This document shows, piece by piece, positions 7,782-15,088 of a DNA stretch of 44,366 bases. The position numbers were made by a program, and so were the translations under genes. The first letter of the stretch is position 1; each line of letters begins with the position of its first letter. Origin of the DNA: Lachnospiraceae bacterium (GTDB lineage Bacteria; Bacillota; Clostridia; Lachnospirales; Lachnospiraceae). Location: the NCBI GenBank assembly GCA_017474455.1, contig JAFVHP010000047.1, forward strand, positions 1 through 44,366, in the 5' to 3' direction. The notes beneath the pieces are model-generated. The model worked only from the letters and a program-made list of their open reading frames with translations, ran no database searches and had not been told where the DNA came from.

Positions 7782-8139
7782 CGTTTGCCTCCACATAATA
7801 ATCGCGGCCGGGATCCTGCATACAAAAGACAGGCGCAGGCCGCCAGAAATACCTGTCCCTTATCTTAACATAAATAACAGGAAATACGCAGTATTGTGTA
7901 TACATAATTGATGCGAGCGTGTCTTCACGGCGCGCTGTCGGGCAGACAGAGTATAAGCCGGATCCGCCGGCCCGGGCACAGGATGCGTAACAGGATGCGG
8001 ACCGAGAATGTTGGAAACATATGATGGGCAGGTAGAATGCAGATCGAAATATTGGGAATATCGGCCGGAGCCGTACATATATATAAATTGTTGATTTAGC
8101 TGATTTTGGGAGTAGCCCGAAAGTATGATTCCTCATTTG

Positions 8140-8178
8140 ATACTGATATATGCTTTTGATCAAATGTTTTATCAGTAT
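8140..8178. promoter_or_regulatory. inverted pair of ATACTGATA-type motifs
   Basis: ATACTGATAT (8140-8149) faces TTATCAGTAT (8169-8178). The arms GATACTGATA and TATCAGTATC are exact over 10 bp at 8139-8148 and 8170-8179. A TTTGATCAAA palindrome (8155-8164) lies between. It could be an operator or an RNA stem; the decamer is shared with 1467-1740. Confidence 0.45.
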
Positions 8179-8221
8179 CTGGTATCCGGACCGCAGTCTA
8201 TTCCAGGACAACTGGGCCTGA

Positions 8222-8436
8222 TTTAACGAATAGTTGCAGAGAAAAATACATATACTATTAGAGATTTCTGAAAATCATATGCCGGAAGGGCAGGAGAGCA
8301 GCAGAACGATTGAGAATCGGGTTTGCGCGTATACTGATAAATACTCACAAGTGGGATGGTTTATCAGTAAAATGCGGGAAAACTATGATGAAATACCAAG
8401 AAAAATGGCTTGCCGGGCAGACAACTATTCGTTAAA
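8222..8436. repeat. 215-bp element with 15-bp perfect inverted ends
   Basis: TTTAACGAATAGTTG at 8222-8236 is matched exactly in inverse at 8422-8436, so the arms sit exactly 200 bp apart. The interior carries a second inverted pair (8331-8341 and 8360-8370). Size and ends recall a miniature transposable element. No target duplication is visible at the borders, so mobility is only suggested. Confidence 0.5.
8331..8370. promoter_or_regulatory. second inverted pair of the ATACTGATAA motif
   Basis: ATACTGATAA (8331-8340) faces TTATCAGTAA (8361-8370) with 20 bases between, nearly the same geometry as the pair at 8140-8178. The ACTGATAAA/TTTATCAGT arms (8333-8341, 8360-8368) match exactly over 9 bp. 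Confidence 0.45.
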
Positions 8437-8450
8437 ACCATCCGCGGAGG

Positions 8451-8490
8451 GGGACAAATGAGAACAAATGGGAACAAATGAGAACAAATG
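8451..8490. repeat. 10-bp tandem repeat, four units
   Basis: Four consecutive decamers of the form (A/G)GAACAAATG, the first slightly changed, are followed by a truncated unit. Confidence 0.85.
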
Positions 8491-8511
8491 AGCGGAAAAC
8501 AGTCCATGCCG

Positions 8512-8542
8512 GCCGTCCAGGATCCAAATCGTCCTGGACGGC
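8512..8542. other. 11-bp perfect hairpin between two decamer repeat tracts
   Basis: GCCGTCCAGGA (8512-8522) pairs with TCCTGGACGGC (8532-8542) around a 9-nt loop. No T-run follows on either strand. It sits exactly between the two 10-bp repeat tracts, 40 bp from the terminator. Confidence 0.7.
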
Positions 8543-8580
8543 AGTAACCAGCAATAACCAACAATAACCAGCGATAACCA
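8541..8580. repeat. 10-bp tandem repeat, four units
   Basis: Four consecutive decamers of the form (G/A)C(A/G)(A/G)TAACCA, a different unit from the tract at 8451-8490 but the same period. Confidence 0.85.
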
Positions 8581-8582
8581 AC

Positions 8583-8617
8583 AAAAAAGCCATCGCGCAT
8601 GAGCGCGATGGCTTTTT
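8583..8617 (-). terminator. strong terminator after the binding-protein gene
   Basis: AAAAAGCCATCGCGC (8584-8598) pairs perfectly with GCGCGATGGCTTTTT (8603-8617) around a 4-nt loop, and T-runs flank it on both strands. In the minus direction it lies about 65 bp past the binding-protein stop, before the ATPase and permease genes. Confidence 0.9.
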
Positions 8618-8681
8618 AAGATCTTTTCAGGTCTTTTCAGGTCACTGCCGGAAAGCAGTGATCAAAGCCGTATCCGTCGAA

Positions 8682-9824
8682 TTAGAATGAAGGATACTCT
8701 GTAACGTTCTCAGCAGTAACGTTTTCGCATGCGATAACGTGATCCTGAGTAACTTCCTTGCCGTCAAGGTAGTCGACCATATCCTGGATAGCAGTCTGGA
8801 TCATGGCAGGGCTGTATGTGACGGAAACAAGGCCGCCGCACTGGCCGGCGATGTCGGTATAGGTCTCACCGCGGAGAACTGCGTAGAACTCGTCAAGGCC
8901 GCCGCAGCCGGAGATAGCGGGAGCGTTGCCAAGGAAAGCTTCCTTGGTAGCGTCGTCGATACCGCCGCCGTCAAGAGCCTCAAGGATACCCATAGCGAGC
9001 TCATCGTCTTCAGCATAGAACCACTTGATCTCTGCATTGGCAGCATCGCCCATCAGAGTCTCGAAAGAGGTCTTTGTGTTGGAACGGCTCCAGTTCATGG
9101 CGCCTGAATATGTGATGTTCTCAAGATCAGCCTCTGCCCACTTGTCAGCATCGTCGATCAGCTTGCCGTCGTACTCAAGTTCGCCGGTCAGATACTTTGT
9201 GAAGCCGCCGTCACGAAGAGTGGTAACGGAAGAGGTGTCGCCTTCATAAACATAGACTTTGTCGCCGGGCTTCATGCCGAGAGCTACATAGAAAGCAGCG
9301 CATGCAGCGCCGATGCCTTCGTTGTCGCCCTTAACATTGGAGACAGCTGAAGAAGAAACGCCTTCGATGATACGGTCGAATGCAACGTAGGGGATGCCTG
9401 CGTCAACGAGCTGCTGGATTGCAGATTCAACAGTGTCGTCGATGGGCTGGATAACGACTGCGATGCTCTCTTCGTTCTTGGAGACGATGTCTTCGATGTT
9501 CTGGATCTGCTCAGCTGCATCGTTGGATGTGATCAGCTCTGCAGAATATGTGCCTGCTGCGTTGACCTCAGCGACCTTTTCCTTTGCGAATGTAGCAACG
9601 GAACCTGTCCAGCCGTGATCTTCGGGAGCGGTCAGAACATAGATGTGTGTGCCTGCAGCGGCTGTCTCGGTAACTGCTTCAGCAGCTTCCTCTACAGCTT
9701 CAGCAGCTTCCTGAACGGCTTCAGCAGCGGGTTCGGCAGCAGCGGGTGCAGCTGTAGTTGCGCAGCCGGCAAGGCTAGCAATGACCATAGCGCCGGTCAA
9801 AGCGATTGCCAGTACCTTTTTCAT
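8682..9824 (-). CDS. sugar ABC transporter substrate-binding lipoprotein
   Basis: The 380-residue protein has a lipoprotein signal with lipobox LAGC (Cys21). An Ala/Glu-rich linker follows (about 22-58, built from repeated AAEAV/EEAAEAV steps). The two-lobed periplasmic-binding fold of the ribose/galactose type comes next (IYVLTAPEDHGWTGS, IQPIDDTVESAIQQL, GIPYVAFDR, WFYAEDDELAMG). In a Gram-positive cell it would be lipid-anchored outside the membrane and deliver sugar to the permease. AAGGAGGAAG lies upstream of the ATG. It is first in the importer locus and followed by a strong terminator, which would make it more abundant than the ATPase and permease. The ligand is unknown. Confidence 0.93.
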   Translation of the reverse strand: MKKVLAIALTGAMVIASLAGCATTAAPAAAEPAAEAVQEAAEAVEEAAEAVTETAAAGTHIYVLTAPEDHGWTGSVATFAKEKVAEVNAAGTYSAELITSNDAAEQIQNIEDIVSKNEESIAVVIQPIDDTVESAIQQLVDAGIPYVAFDRIIEGVSSSAVSNVKGDNEGIGAACAAFYVALGMKPGDKVYVYEGDTSSVTTLRDGGFTKYLTGELEYDGKLIDDADKWAEADLENITYSGAMNWSRSNTKTSFETLMGDAANAEIKWFYAEDDELAMGILEALDGGGIDDATKEAFLGNAPAISGCGGLDEFYAVLRGETYTDIAGQCGGLVSVTYSPAMIQTAIQDMVDYLDGKEVTQDHVIACENVTAENVTEYPSF

Positions 9825-9888
9825 GTGTACTTCCTCCTTTTGAAATGTTGATACGTGATGATCACAGCCCTTTTCAGGCTGCCAGACA

Positions 9889-9897
9889 ATTATAACA
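9889..9897 (-). promoter_or_regulatory. extended -10 promoter of the binding-protein gene
   Basis: On the minus strand TGTTATAAT gives a perfect TATAAT with an upstream TG, about 65 bp before the ATG. No good -35 is seen at 16-18 bases, consistent with an extended -10 promoter. The leader holds a short CAGCC/GGCTG hairpin. Confidence 0.6.
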
Positions 9898-9903
9898 CTT
9901 TAT

Positions 9904-9932
9904 TTGAAAACGAAAAGAGGATATCGTATGAT
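9904..9932 (+). promoter_or_regulatory. promoter of the thioesterase operon
   Basis: TTGAAA (9904-9909) and TATGAT (9927-9932) are separated by 17 bases, about 50 bp before the thioesterase ATG. It lies back-to-back with the binding-protein promoter. Confidence 0.7.
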
Positions 9933-9979
9933 ACAAAGCGTACATTTACAGAAATAACAGCATTTTCAGAAGGATACGG

Positions 9980-10783
9980 ATGTATACATTCGACAGCAGG
10001 ATAAGATATTCCGAAGTCGGCGAGGACAAGCGCCTCACACTGATCTCGCTGGTGGACTACTTCCAGGACTGCTCCACGTTCCAGTCGGAAGACCTGGGCA
10101 TCGGCCTTTCCTATACGGATGAACTGGGTGCAGCCTGGATACTGAATTTCTGGCAGATTGATATCGACAGGCTCCCGGCGCTGGGAGAGAGGGTCGTCAC
10201 GGGCACGCAGCCCTATGCGTTCAAGGGATTTATCGGCCTGAGGAACTTCATGATGGAGACGGCGGACGGGGAGACGCTGGCCAGGGCCGCGTCGGTCTGG
10301 TCGCTGATGGATCTGAAGAATCTGCGGCCGGTGAAGCCGACGGACCGCATGCTCGAACAGTACAAGGTCGAAGAGCCCTTCGATATGGAATACGAACCCA
10401 GGAAGATCCCCCTTCCGGAGACGGACTGCAGCGACCTTATTAGGCTCGCGCCGGTGAAGGTCATGCCGGAACATCTGGACACCAACCACCATGTCAATAA
10501 TGCCCGCTACGCAGCGTTTACCGTGACCGCAGCCGGTGAAGCCGGCGTCAGTATGCCGCCGGACAGATACTGTATAGAATATAAGAAGCAGGCCAGGCTC
10601 GGCGACGTGATCTGGCCGGTCGTCCAGAAAGCCTCCGGCGAAAACGGCAGCGCTGCCGAAGAAGCCGTTACCGTTGCCCTGATGGACGGACCCTGGCCGG
10701 ACGGCACGGAAGACAGCCGTGAAGGATGGAAAGCAGCTGACCATGTTTACGCCGCAGCCATGTTCAAGAAGTTTAAAAGATAA
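9980..10783 (+). CDS. acyl-ACP thioesterase (FatA/FatB-like, bacterial)
   Basis: This 267-residue protein has the double hot-dog layout of acyl-ACP thioesterases. The N-terminal half carries SEVGEDKRLTLISLVDYFQDC and WILNFWQI. The second half carries LDTNHHVNNARY, which aligns with the plant DxNxHVNNxxY active-site segment and places Asn169 and His171 as catalytic candidates. The Cys of plant enzymes is not evident at the expected place, as is usual in bacterial members. It hydrolyses acyl-ACP to free fatty acid. The ATG follows AGAAGGA. It leads a probable operon with the CvfB-like and CPBP genes, and the last residues and stop lie in a duplicated 22-bp segment. Confidence 0.9.
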   Translation: MYTFDSRIRYSEVGEDKRLTLISLVDYFQDCSTFQSEDLGIGLSYTDELGAAWILNFWQIDIDRLPALGERVVTGTQPYAFKGFIGLRNFMMETADGETLARAASVWSLMDLKNLRPVKPTDRMLEQYKVEEPFDMEYEPRKIPLPETDCSDLIRLAPVKVMPEHLDTNHHVNNARYAAFTVTAAGEAGVSMPPDRYCIEYKKQARLGDVIWPVVQKASGENGSAAEEAVTVALMDGPWPDGTEDSREGWKAADHVYAAAMFKKFKR

Positions 10784-10811
10784 AGAAATGAAGTTTAAAA
10801 GATAAAGAAAT
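10768..10811. repeat. exact 22-bp tandem duplication across the thioesterase stop
   Basis: The segment 10768-10789 is repeated exactly at 10790-10811. The first copy carries the end of the thioesterase gene, including its stop codon. The second copy lies in the spacer and changes no protein. Confidence 0.9.
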
Positions 10812-10839
10812 ATAGAAGTATTTCAGAAAGTAAGCGGAT

Positions 10840-11841
10840 ATGATCGAAATCGGAAAGATACAGACACTGATAATAGCCAGGGAAGTGCCCTTCGGCGTAT
10901 ACCTCTGCGATCCCGCGGACGACGGGACCGGCGCCTCGCGGGCAGAAGAACATGCAGGCACTGTGCGGGCGGAAGACCGGACAGGCACCGCAAAGGCAGT
11001 CCGCGAAGGCACCGCAGCTACGCATGCCAAAGACCGCAAGGCTTCTTCCCCTGATAAGCGCCGCATCGATACCGCGCCTGTCACGGAAGTGCTGCTGCCG
11101 GGCTCCCAGGTCCCGGAGGATAAGCATGTCGGCGATGAGATCGAGGTCTTCGTTTACCGCGACTCAAAGGACCGCCCCGTGGCCACCGTGAACCGCCCGC
11201 TCCTTACCCTGCACGAAGTGGGCAGGCTCAAAGTCCTGTCCGTGACCAGGATCGGCGCCTTTTTGGACTGGGGCCTGGAGAAAGACCTGCTCCTTCCCTA
11301 CCACGAGCAGCGCGGCGATGCCCTGCAGCCCGGGGATGAAGTCCTCTGCGCCGTATATCTGGACAAGTCCGGACGCCTTTGCGCCACGATGAACGTCTAT
11401 CATTATTTAAAGGACAGGTCGCCGTACCTGCCCGGGCAGACGGTCACGGGCACAGCCTATGAGACCAGCGGGAATTTCGGCGTCTTCGTCGCGGTCGATG
11501 ATATGTACAGCGCCCTCATCCCGAAGCAGGAGCTGGTGGCGCCGGTAAAGCCCGGCGAAAAGGTCACCGCCCGGGTCACAAAAGTCCGCGAGGACGGGCG
11601 GCTCACCTTAAGCCTGCGTGAGAAAGCCTACCTTCAGATGGATAAGGACGCGCAGCGCCTGACGGAAATTATGGAAGAAAACGGCGGCATGCTTCCCTTT
11701 ACCGATAAAGCTTCGCCCGAGCGCATCCGCGGGGAAGTCGGCATGAGCAAGAACGAATTCAAGCGCGCGGTGGGCAGGCTCCTGAAAGAAGAAAAGATAG
11801 AGATCCTCGAAGACAGCATCGTTTTGACAAAAGAGGCATGA
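10840..11841 (+). CDS. cvfB: CvfB-type S1 RNA-binding protein with a low-complexity insert
   Basis: The 333-residue protein matches CvfB/YitL. It begins IGKIQTLIIAREVPFGVYL, continues EVLLPGSQVPEDKHVGDEIE, has central S1 domains (VGRLKVLSVTRIGAFLDWG; GQTVTGTAYETSGNFGVFV) and ends in a winged helix (MSKNEFKRAVGRLLKEEKIE). Between GVYL and EVLLP a family member normally has only a few residues. Here about 55 residues (25-81), rich in Ala, Arg, Glu and Thr, are inserted, making the protein longer than the usual 280 or so. The frame stays open and downstream domains are intact. CvfB proteins bind RNA and affect gene expression in Firmicutes. The ribosome site is weak. The stop is followed after one base by the CPBP ATG. 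Confidence 0.85.
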   Translation: MIEIGKIQTLIIAREVPFGVYLCDPADDGTGASRAEEHAGTVRAEDRTGTAKAVREGTAATHAKDRKASSPDKRRIDTAPVTEVLLPGSQVPEDKHVGDEIEVFVYRDSKDRPVATVNRPLLTLHEVGRLKVLSVTRIGAFLDWGLEKDLLLPYHEQRGDALQPGDEVLCAVYLDKSGRLCATMNVYHYLKDRSPYLPGQTVTGTAYETSGNFGVFVAVDDMYSALIPKQELVAPVKPGEKVTARVTKVREDGRLTLSLREKAYLQMDKDAQRLTEIMEENGGMLPFTDKASPERIRGEVGMSKNEFKRAVGRLLKEEKIEILEDSIVLTKEA

Positions 11842-11842
11842 T

Positions 11843-12679
11843 ATGAGTCCTAAATACGCGTACCGGAGTTTCATCTTCATTATGGCCGTCCTGCTGATCG
11901 GCAGGCAGGTCTATTCACTTGTCTGCCTGGCGCTGCCCTTTATGGCGGATACGATCCCGGTGCTTTTATCCAGCCAGCTGATGGTCATCCTGCCGGTAGT
12001 GGCCTGCGCCTGCCTGACGCCGGCTTCATTTAGGGAAATGTTCCCGGTCCGCCGCATCCGTGTATCCAGCCTGCTGCTGACCATACTGGCGACAGTACTC
12101 ATCTATCCGGCCGTCATGGTGATCAATCTGATCACGCTCCTTGTCACGACCAACCGCGCCGTCGAGATCGGCGCCGTGGCGATGGAACTGCCCGTCTGGC
12201 AGTCGGTCCTTCTGATAGGGATCATCGGACCTGCCTTCGAAGAGCTTACTTTCCGCGGATACCTGTACCAGAACCTCTCGGCGAAGGGCAGGACCGTTGC
12301 CGCCTGTTTTATCTCCGCGCTCTTTTTCGGCATTGCCCACGGCAACCTGAACCAGGCCTGTTATGCATTCTTCTTCGGCGTGTTCCTGGCTTTTCTGGCC
12401 AGGGCGACAGGATCGGTAACGGCCGGCTTCTTTTCTCATGCCCTGTTCAATTCGCTGGAAGTCCTGTTCATGTACAGCATCGACAGGACCGCTCTTACGC
12501 AGACACAACAGGGCCTTTCCCTGATCGATATCCTGCAGGCGCAGGGCGTCAGCGGTACCATGTGGGTCTCCCTTATCCTGGCCCTCATCGTCTTTGCAGG
12601 GTTCGCCGCGCTTCTCTCCGCTCTGGCCTTTTTCCTGATCACGAGGATCAGGAAGATCGAGTCCGCTGCCGCATCCTGA
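11843..12679 (+). CDS. CPBP-family intramembrane metalloprotease
   Basis: The 278-residue polytopic protein has about seven to eight membrane segments and the CPBP/Abi motifs EELTFRG (Glu133, Glu134, Arg138), HGNLNQ (His166) and a later FSHALFN. These are the residues that form the putative metal site of Rce1-like proteases. It starts one base after the CvfB-like stop, so it is probably co-translated. Substrates of such proteins in Firmicutes are mostly unknown; roles in bacteriocin immunity and membrane-protein processing are known for some members. No bacteriocin gene is adjacent here. Confidence 0.9.
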   Translation: MSPKYAYRSFIFIMAVLLIGRQVYSLVCLALPFMADTIPVLLSSQLMVILPVVACACLTPASFREMFPVRRIRVSSLLLTILATVLIYPAVMVINLITLLVTTNRAVEIGAVAMELPVWQSVLLIGIIGPAFEELTFRGYLYQNLSAKGRTVAACFISALFFGIAHGNLNQACYAFFFGVFLAFLARATGSVTAGFFSHALFNSLEVLFMYSIDRTALTQTQQGLSLIDILQAQGVSGTMWVSLILALIVFAGFAALLSALAFFLITRIRKIESAAAS

Positions 12680-12819
12680 ATACCCTTTGTGCATTTATTG
12701 TAAAAATCACCAAAAATCTGCAGAAAATTTATGGATTTTTTTCTAACCCTGCATTACAATTAGGATGGTGTTTTTTAATGCGGTAATATGCTTTTGTCCT
12801 TGACAGAGGGGGTTTGGCA

Positions 12820-13908
12820 ATGGTTTCTAACCAGGTATTGCAAAATACGATCGACGGTATCAGGGATGTGTCCCATCTGGATATCGGCATCATGGATGCG
12901 GAAGGAAGAGAGATCGTATCGACTGCGCCTGTATTTGATGCTGCCGTGAACGCTGTGCCCGAATTTGTTGCGTCGAAGGCTGATTCACAGATGACGGGAG
13001 CGTTTCAGTTTTTCAAAGTTTATGACGAACAGGTACTGGAGTATATACTGGTCGTTTGCGGGGAATCCGACAATTCGCTGCTGATCGGCCGCATGGCCGT
13101 GCTGCAGCTCAAGGGTCTGCTTCTCGCCTTCAGGGAAAGGTACGACAAGGATTCCTTCATGAAGAACCTCCTGCTGGACAACCTCCTGCTGGTGGATATC
13201 TACGGAAGGGCCAAGAAGCTCCGGATCGCCGCGGACGCGCCGAGGCTCGTCTTTATCATAGAAACACAGCGCGATCATGAGAAGAACGCGCTGGAGTCGC
13301 TGCAGACCTACGTCGGCCAGGCGAGCGCCGACTTTGTGACAGCTGTTGATGAGAACAACGTTGTCATGGTCAAGGACCTGCGCGGGCATGAGACCGCCCA
13401 GGACATCGCCCAGTCCGCTTCCTACATCGAAGATTACCTGAAGAAGGAAGGCTACGAGAGCATCCGTATCGCCTACGGAACGGTGATCAACGATATCAAG
13501 GAAGTCAGCCGCTCCTACAAGGAAGCGCGCATGGCGCTGGACGTCAGCAAGATTTTCTTTGAAGACCATACGATAATAGCCTATAATGAGCTGGGCATCG
13601 GCAGGCTGATCTACCAGCTGCCCATCCCGCTGTGCAAAATGTTCATCCACGAGATCTTCAAGGACAGAAATCCTGAAGAATTCGATGAGGAAACGATCGC
13701 GACCATCAACAAGTTCTTTGAGAACAGCCTGAACGTGTCAGAGACGAGCAGACAGCTGTTCATCCACCGCAATACCCTTGTCTACAGGCTTGACAAGCTC
13801 CAGCGGAGCACGGGACTTGACCTTCGTGTATTTGAGGACGCCATCACATTCAAGATCGCGATGATGGTCGTCAAGTACATGAAGTACATGGAACAGTATG
13901 AATACTGA
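12820..13908 (+). CDS. CdaR/PucR-type transcriptional regulator
   Basis: The 362-residue protein starts at the ATG seven bases after GAGGGGG. A TTG two codons earlier is too close to that site. The N-terminal third has no membrane segment and is probably a ligand-sensing domain. The middle part (about 120-270) resembles the GGDEF-like region of CdaR proteins. The C-terminus has the diagnostic PucR helix-turn-helix: SLNVSETSRQLFIHRNTLVY, then RLDKLQRSTGLDLRVFEDA. Such regulators activate catabolic genes for sugar acids, purines or amino acids. No catabolic gene is next to it, since the next genes are ftsE and ftsX, so the target is unknown. A 15-bp hairpin overlaps its stop codon. Confidence 0.85.
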   Translation: MVSNQVLQNTIDGIRDVSHLDIGIMDAEGREIVSTAPVFDAAVNAVPEFVASKADSQMTGAFQFFKVYDEQVLEYILVVCGESDNSLLIGRMAVLQLKGLLLAFRERYDKDSFMKNLLLDNLLLVDIYGRAKKLRIAADAPRLVFIIETQRDHEKNALESLQTYVGQASADFVTAVDENNVVMVKDLRGHETAQDIAQSASYIEDYLKKEGYESIRIAYGTVINDIKEVSRSYKEARMALDVSKIFFEDHTIIAYNELGIGRLIYQLPIPLCKMFIHEIFKDRNPEEFDEETIATINKFFENSLNVSETSRQLFIHRNTLVYRLDKLQRSTGLDLRVFEDAITFKIAMMVVKYMKYMEQYEY

Positions 13909-13965
13909 TGAATGACCTTGCGGTCATTCATCAGTAGCGAGGTTTAGCCCGTACCGGACTAAACC
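13903..13965 (+). other. two hairpins between the regulator and ftsE
   Basis: TACTGATGAATGACC (13903-13917) pairs perfectly with GGTCATTCATCAGTA (13922-13936) around a 4-nt loop. GGTTTAG (13941-13947) then pairs with CTAAACC (13959-13965). No T-run follows either stem, so a simple intrinsic terminator is not certain. RNA stability or partial termination are alternatives. Confidence 0.65.
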
Positions 13966-14026
13966 ATCGCGGACATCTCGGACTGTTCCTGGCGTTGAAC
14001 TGCGACCGGTAAATTCAAGGAGTTTT

Positions 14027-15088
14027 ATGAGGAAAAACAGAAGACCGCTGCAGATACCTGACGGAGAAGTGATCACACTGCAGGATGTTTACAAGTCCTA
14101 CGCGGTGGGCGCCCCGGCGCTGAACGGGATATCGCTTCATATCAGACAGGGTGAATTCGTTTTTGTCGTGGGCGATTCGGGCTCGGGCAAATCCACACTG
14201 ATCAAGCTTCTGCTGCGGGAATTGAAGGCTACTAAAGGCGAGATCAACGTCCTCGGCTACGACCTGAACAGGATCAAGCAGGGCAAGATCCCGAAATTCC
14301 GCAGAAATCTCGGAATCGTTTTCCAGGACTTCCGTCTTTTGAAAGACCGGAACATCTACGACAATGTGGCGTTCGCCCAGAGAATCATCCAGGTCTCCAG
14401 TGACAATATAAAAAGGAACGTGCCGGCCATCCTCGCGACGGTAGGCCTTGCCGATAAGTACAAGAGCCGGCCGGAAGAGCTTTCGGGCGGTGAGCAGCAG
14501 CGTGTCGCCCTGGCCAGGGCTATCGTCAACAAGCCGCTCATCCTTTTGGCGGACGAACCCACCGGCAACCTTGATCCCCATAATTCCATGGAGATCATGC
14601 GCCTGCTCGAGAGGATCAACAACGACGGGACCACCGTTATCGTCGTTACGCACAACCTGGACATCGTCAACCAGATGAAGAAAAGGGTCATCACCATGCA
14701 GCAGGGCATCATCGTGAGCGATGAAGCCGCTCCGGACGCTCCCCGCCCGGCTGCCCGCCCCGCATACCAGGCACAGCCTGCATACCAGGCGGAACCTGCT
14801 TACACAGAGCAGCCTGCATACCAGCCCGAGGCTGCGTATCAGGAACAGCCTGCTTACAACGACGGTTATTATGAAGGCGGTGCTGACAGCAGCGCCTATG
14901 CCAGGGAAGGCTCGGATGACGGCAGTATCTACGACACGTCCGCGTTCGATACGGCCTCCTATGATACCGCTTCCTACGATACGGCCTCTTACGACACCGC
15001 TGCCTACGACACCGAAACGATGGAACGGCTCGATGATCAGTACGACGACGCATATTACGACGAAGGTGCATATATAGATGAGGATTAA
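14027..15088 (+). CDS. ftsE: cell-division ATP-binding protein FtsE with a long repetitive tail
   Basis: Residues 1-231 are a complete FtsE: Walker A GDSGSGKST (49-57), signature LSGGEQQR (152-159), Walker B LILLADEP (171-178) and H-loop His209. FtsE with FtsX forms the divisome complex that activates peptidoglycan hydrolases. FtsE proteins usually end near residue 228. Here about 120 more residues follow, first Pro/Ala/Tyr-rich with PAYQ/PAYT/PAYN steps (246-277), then a near-perfect DTASY repeat (about 303-325) and an acidic Asp/Tyr end. The tail is in frame and overlaps the ftsX start by 11 bases, so it is not a frameshift artefact at the end. AAGGAG precedes the ATG. Confidence 0.95.
   Translation: MRKNRRPLQIPDGEVITLQDVYKSYAVGAPALNGISLHIRQGEFVFVVGDSGSGKSTLIKLLLRELKATKGEINVLGYDLNRIKQGKIPKFRRNLGIVFQDFRLLKDRNIYDNVAFAQRIIQVSSDNIKRNVPAILATVGLADKYKSRPEELSGGEQQRVALARAIVNKPLILLADEPTGNLDPHNSMEIMRLLERINNDGTTVIVVTHNLDIVNQMKKRVITMQQGIIVSDEAAPDAPRPAARPAYQAQPAYQAEPAYTEQPAYQPEAAYQEQPAYNDGYYEGGADSSAYAREGSDDGSIYDTSAFDTASYDTASYDTASYDTAAYDTETMERLDDQYDDAYYDEGAYIDED

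Larger units (their letters stand above)
7782..8681. other. 900-bp spacer inside the sugar importer locus
   Basis: No convincing gene is present. From left to right it holds a structured GC-rich stretch (7920-8010, with CAGGATGCG twice), two inverted pairs of the ATACTGATA-type motif (8140-8178, 8331-8370), a 215-bp element with 15-bp inverted ends, two sets of 10-bp tandem repeats, an 11-bp-stem hairpin, and a strong terminator facing the binding-protein gene. A small perfect hairpin (8642-8661) and a TCTTTTCAGG doublet lie just after the binding-protein stop codon. Confidence 0.6.

Noticed and set aside
8234-8461. 75-codon plus-strand frame in the importer spacer
   Set aside because: It would start with TTG inside the 15-bp inverted repeat, has no ribosome site and no recognisable domain.
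8583-8617. terminator facing the plus strand for an upstream gene
   Set aside because: The stem is symmetric and could work both ways, but no plus-strand gene precedes it, so it is assigned to the minus-strand binding-protein gene.
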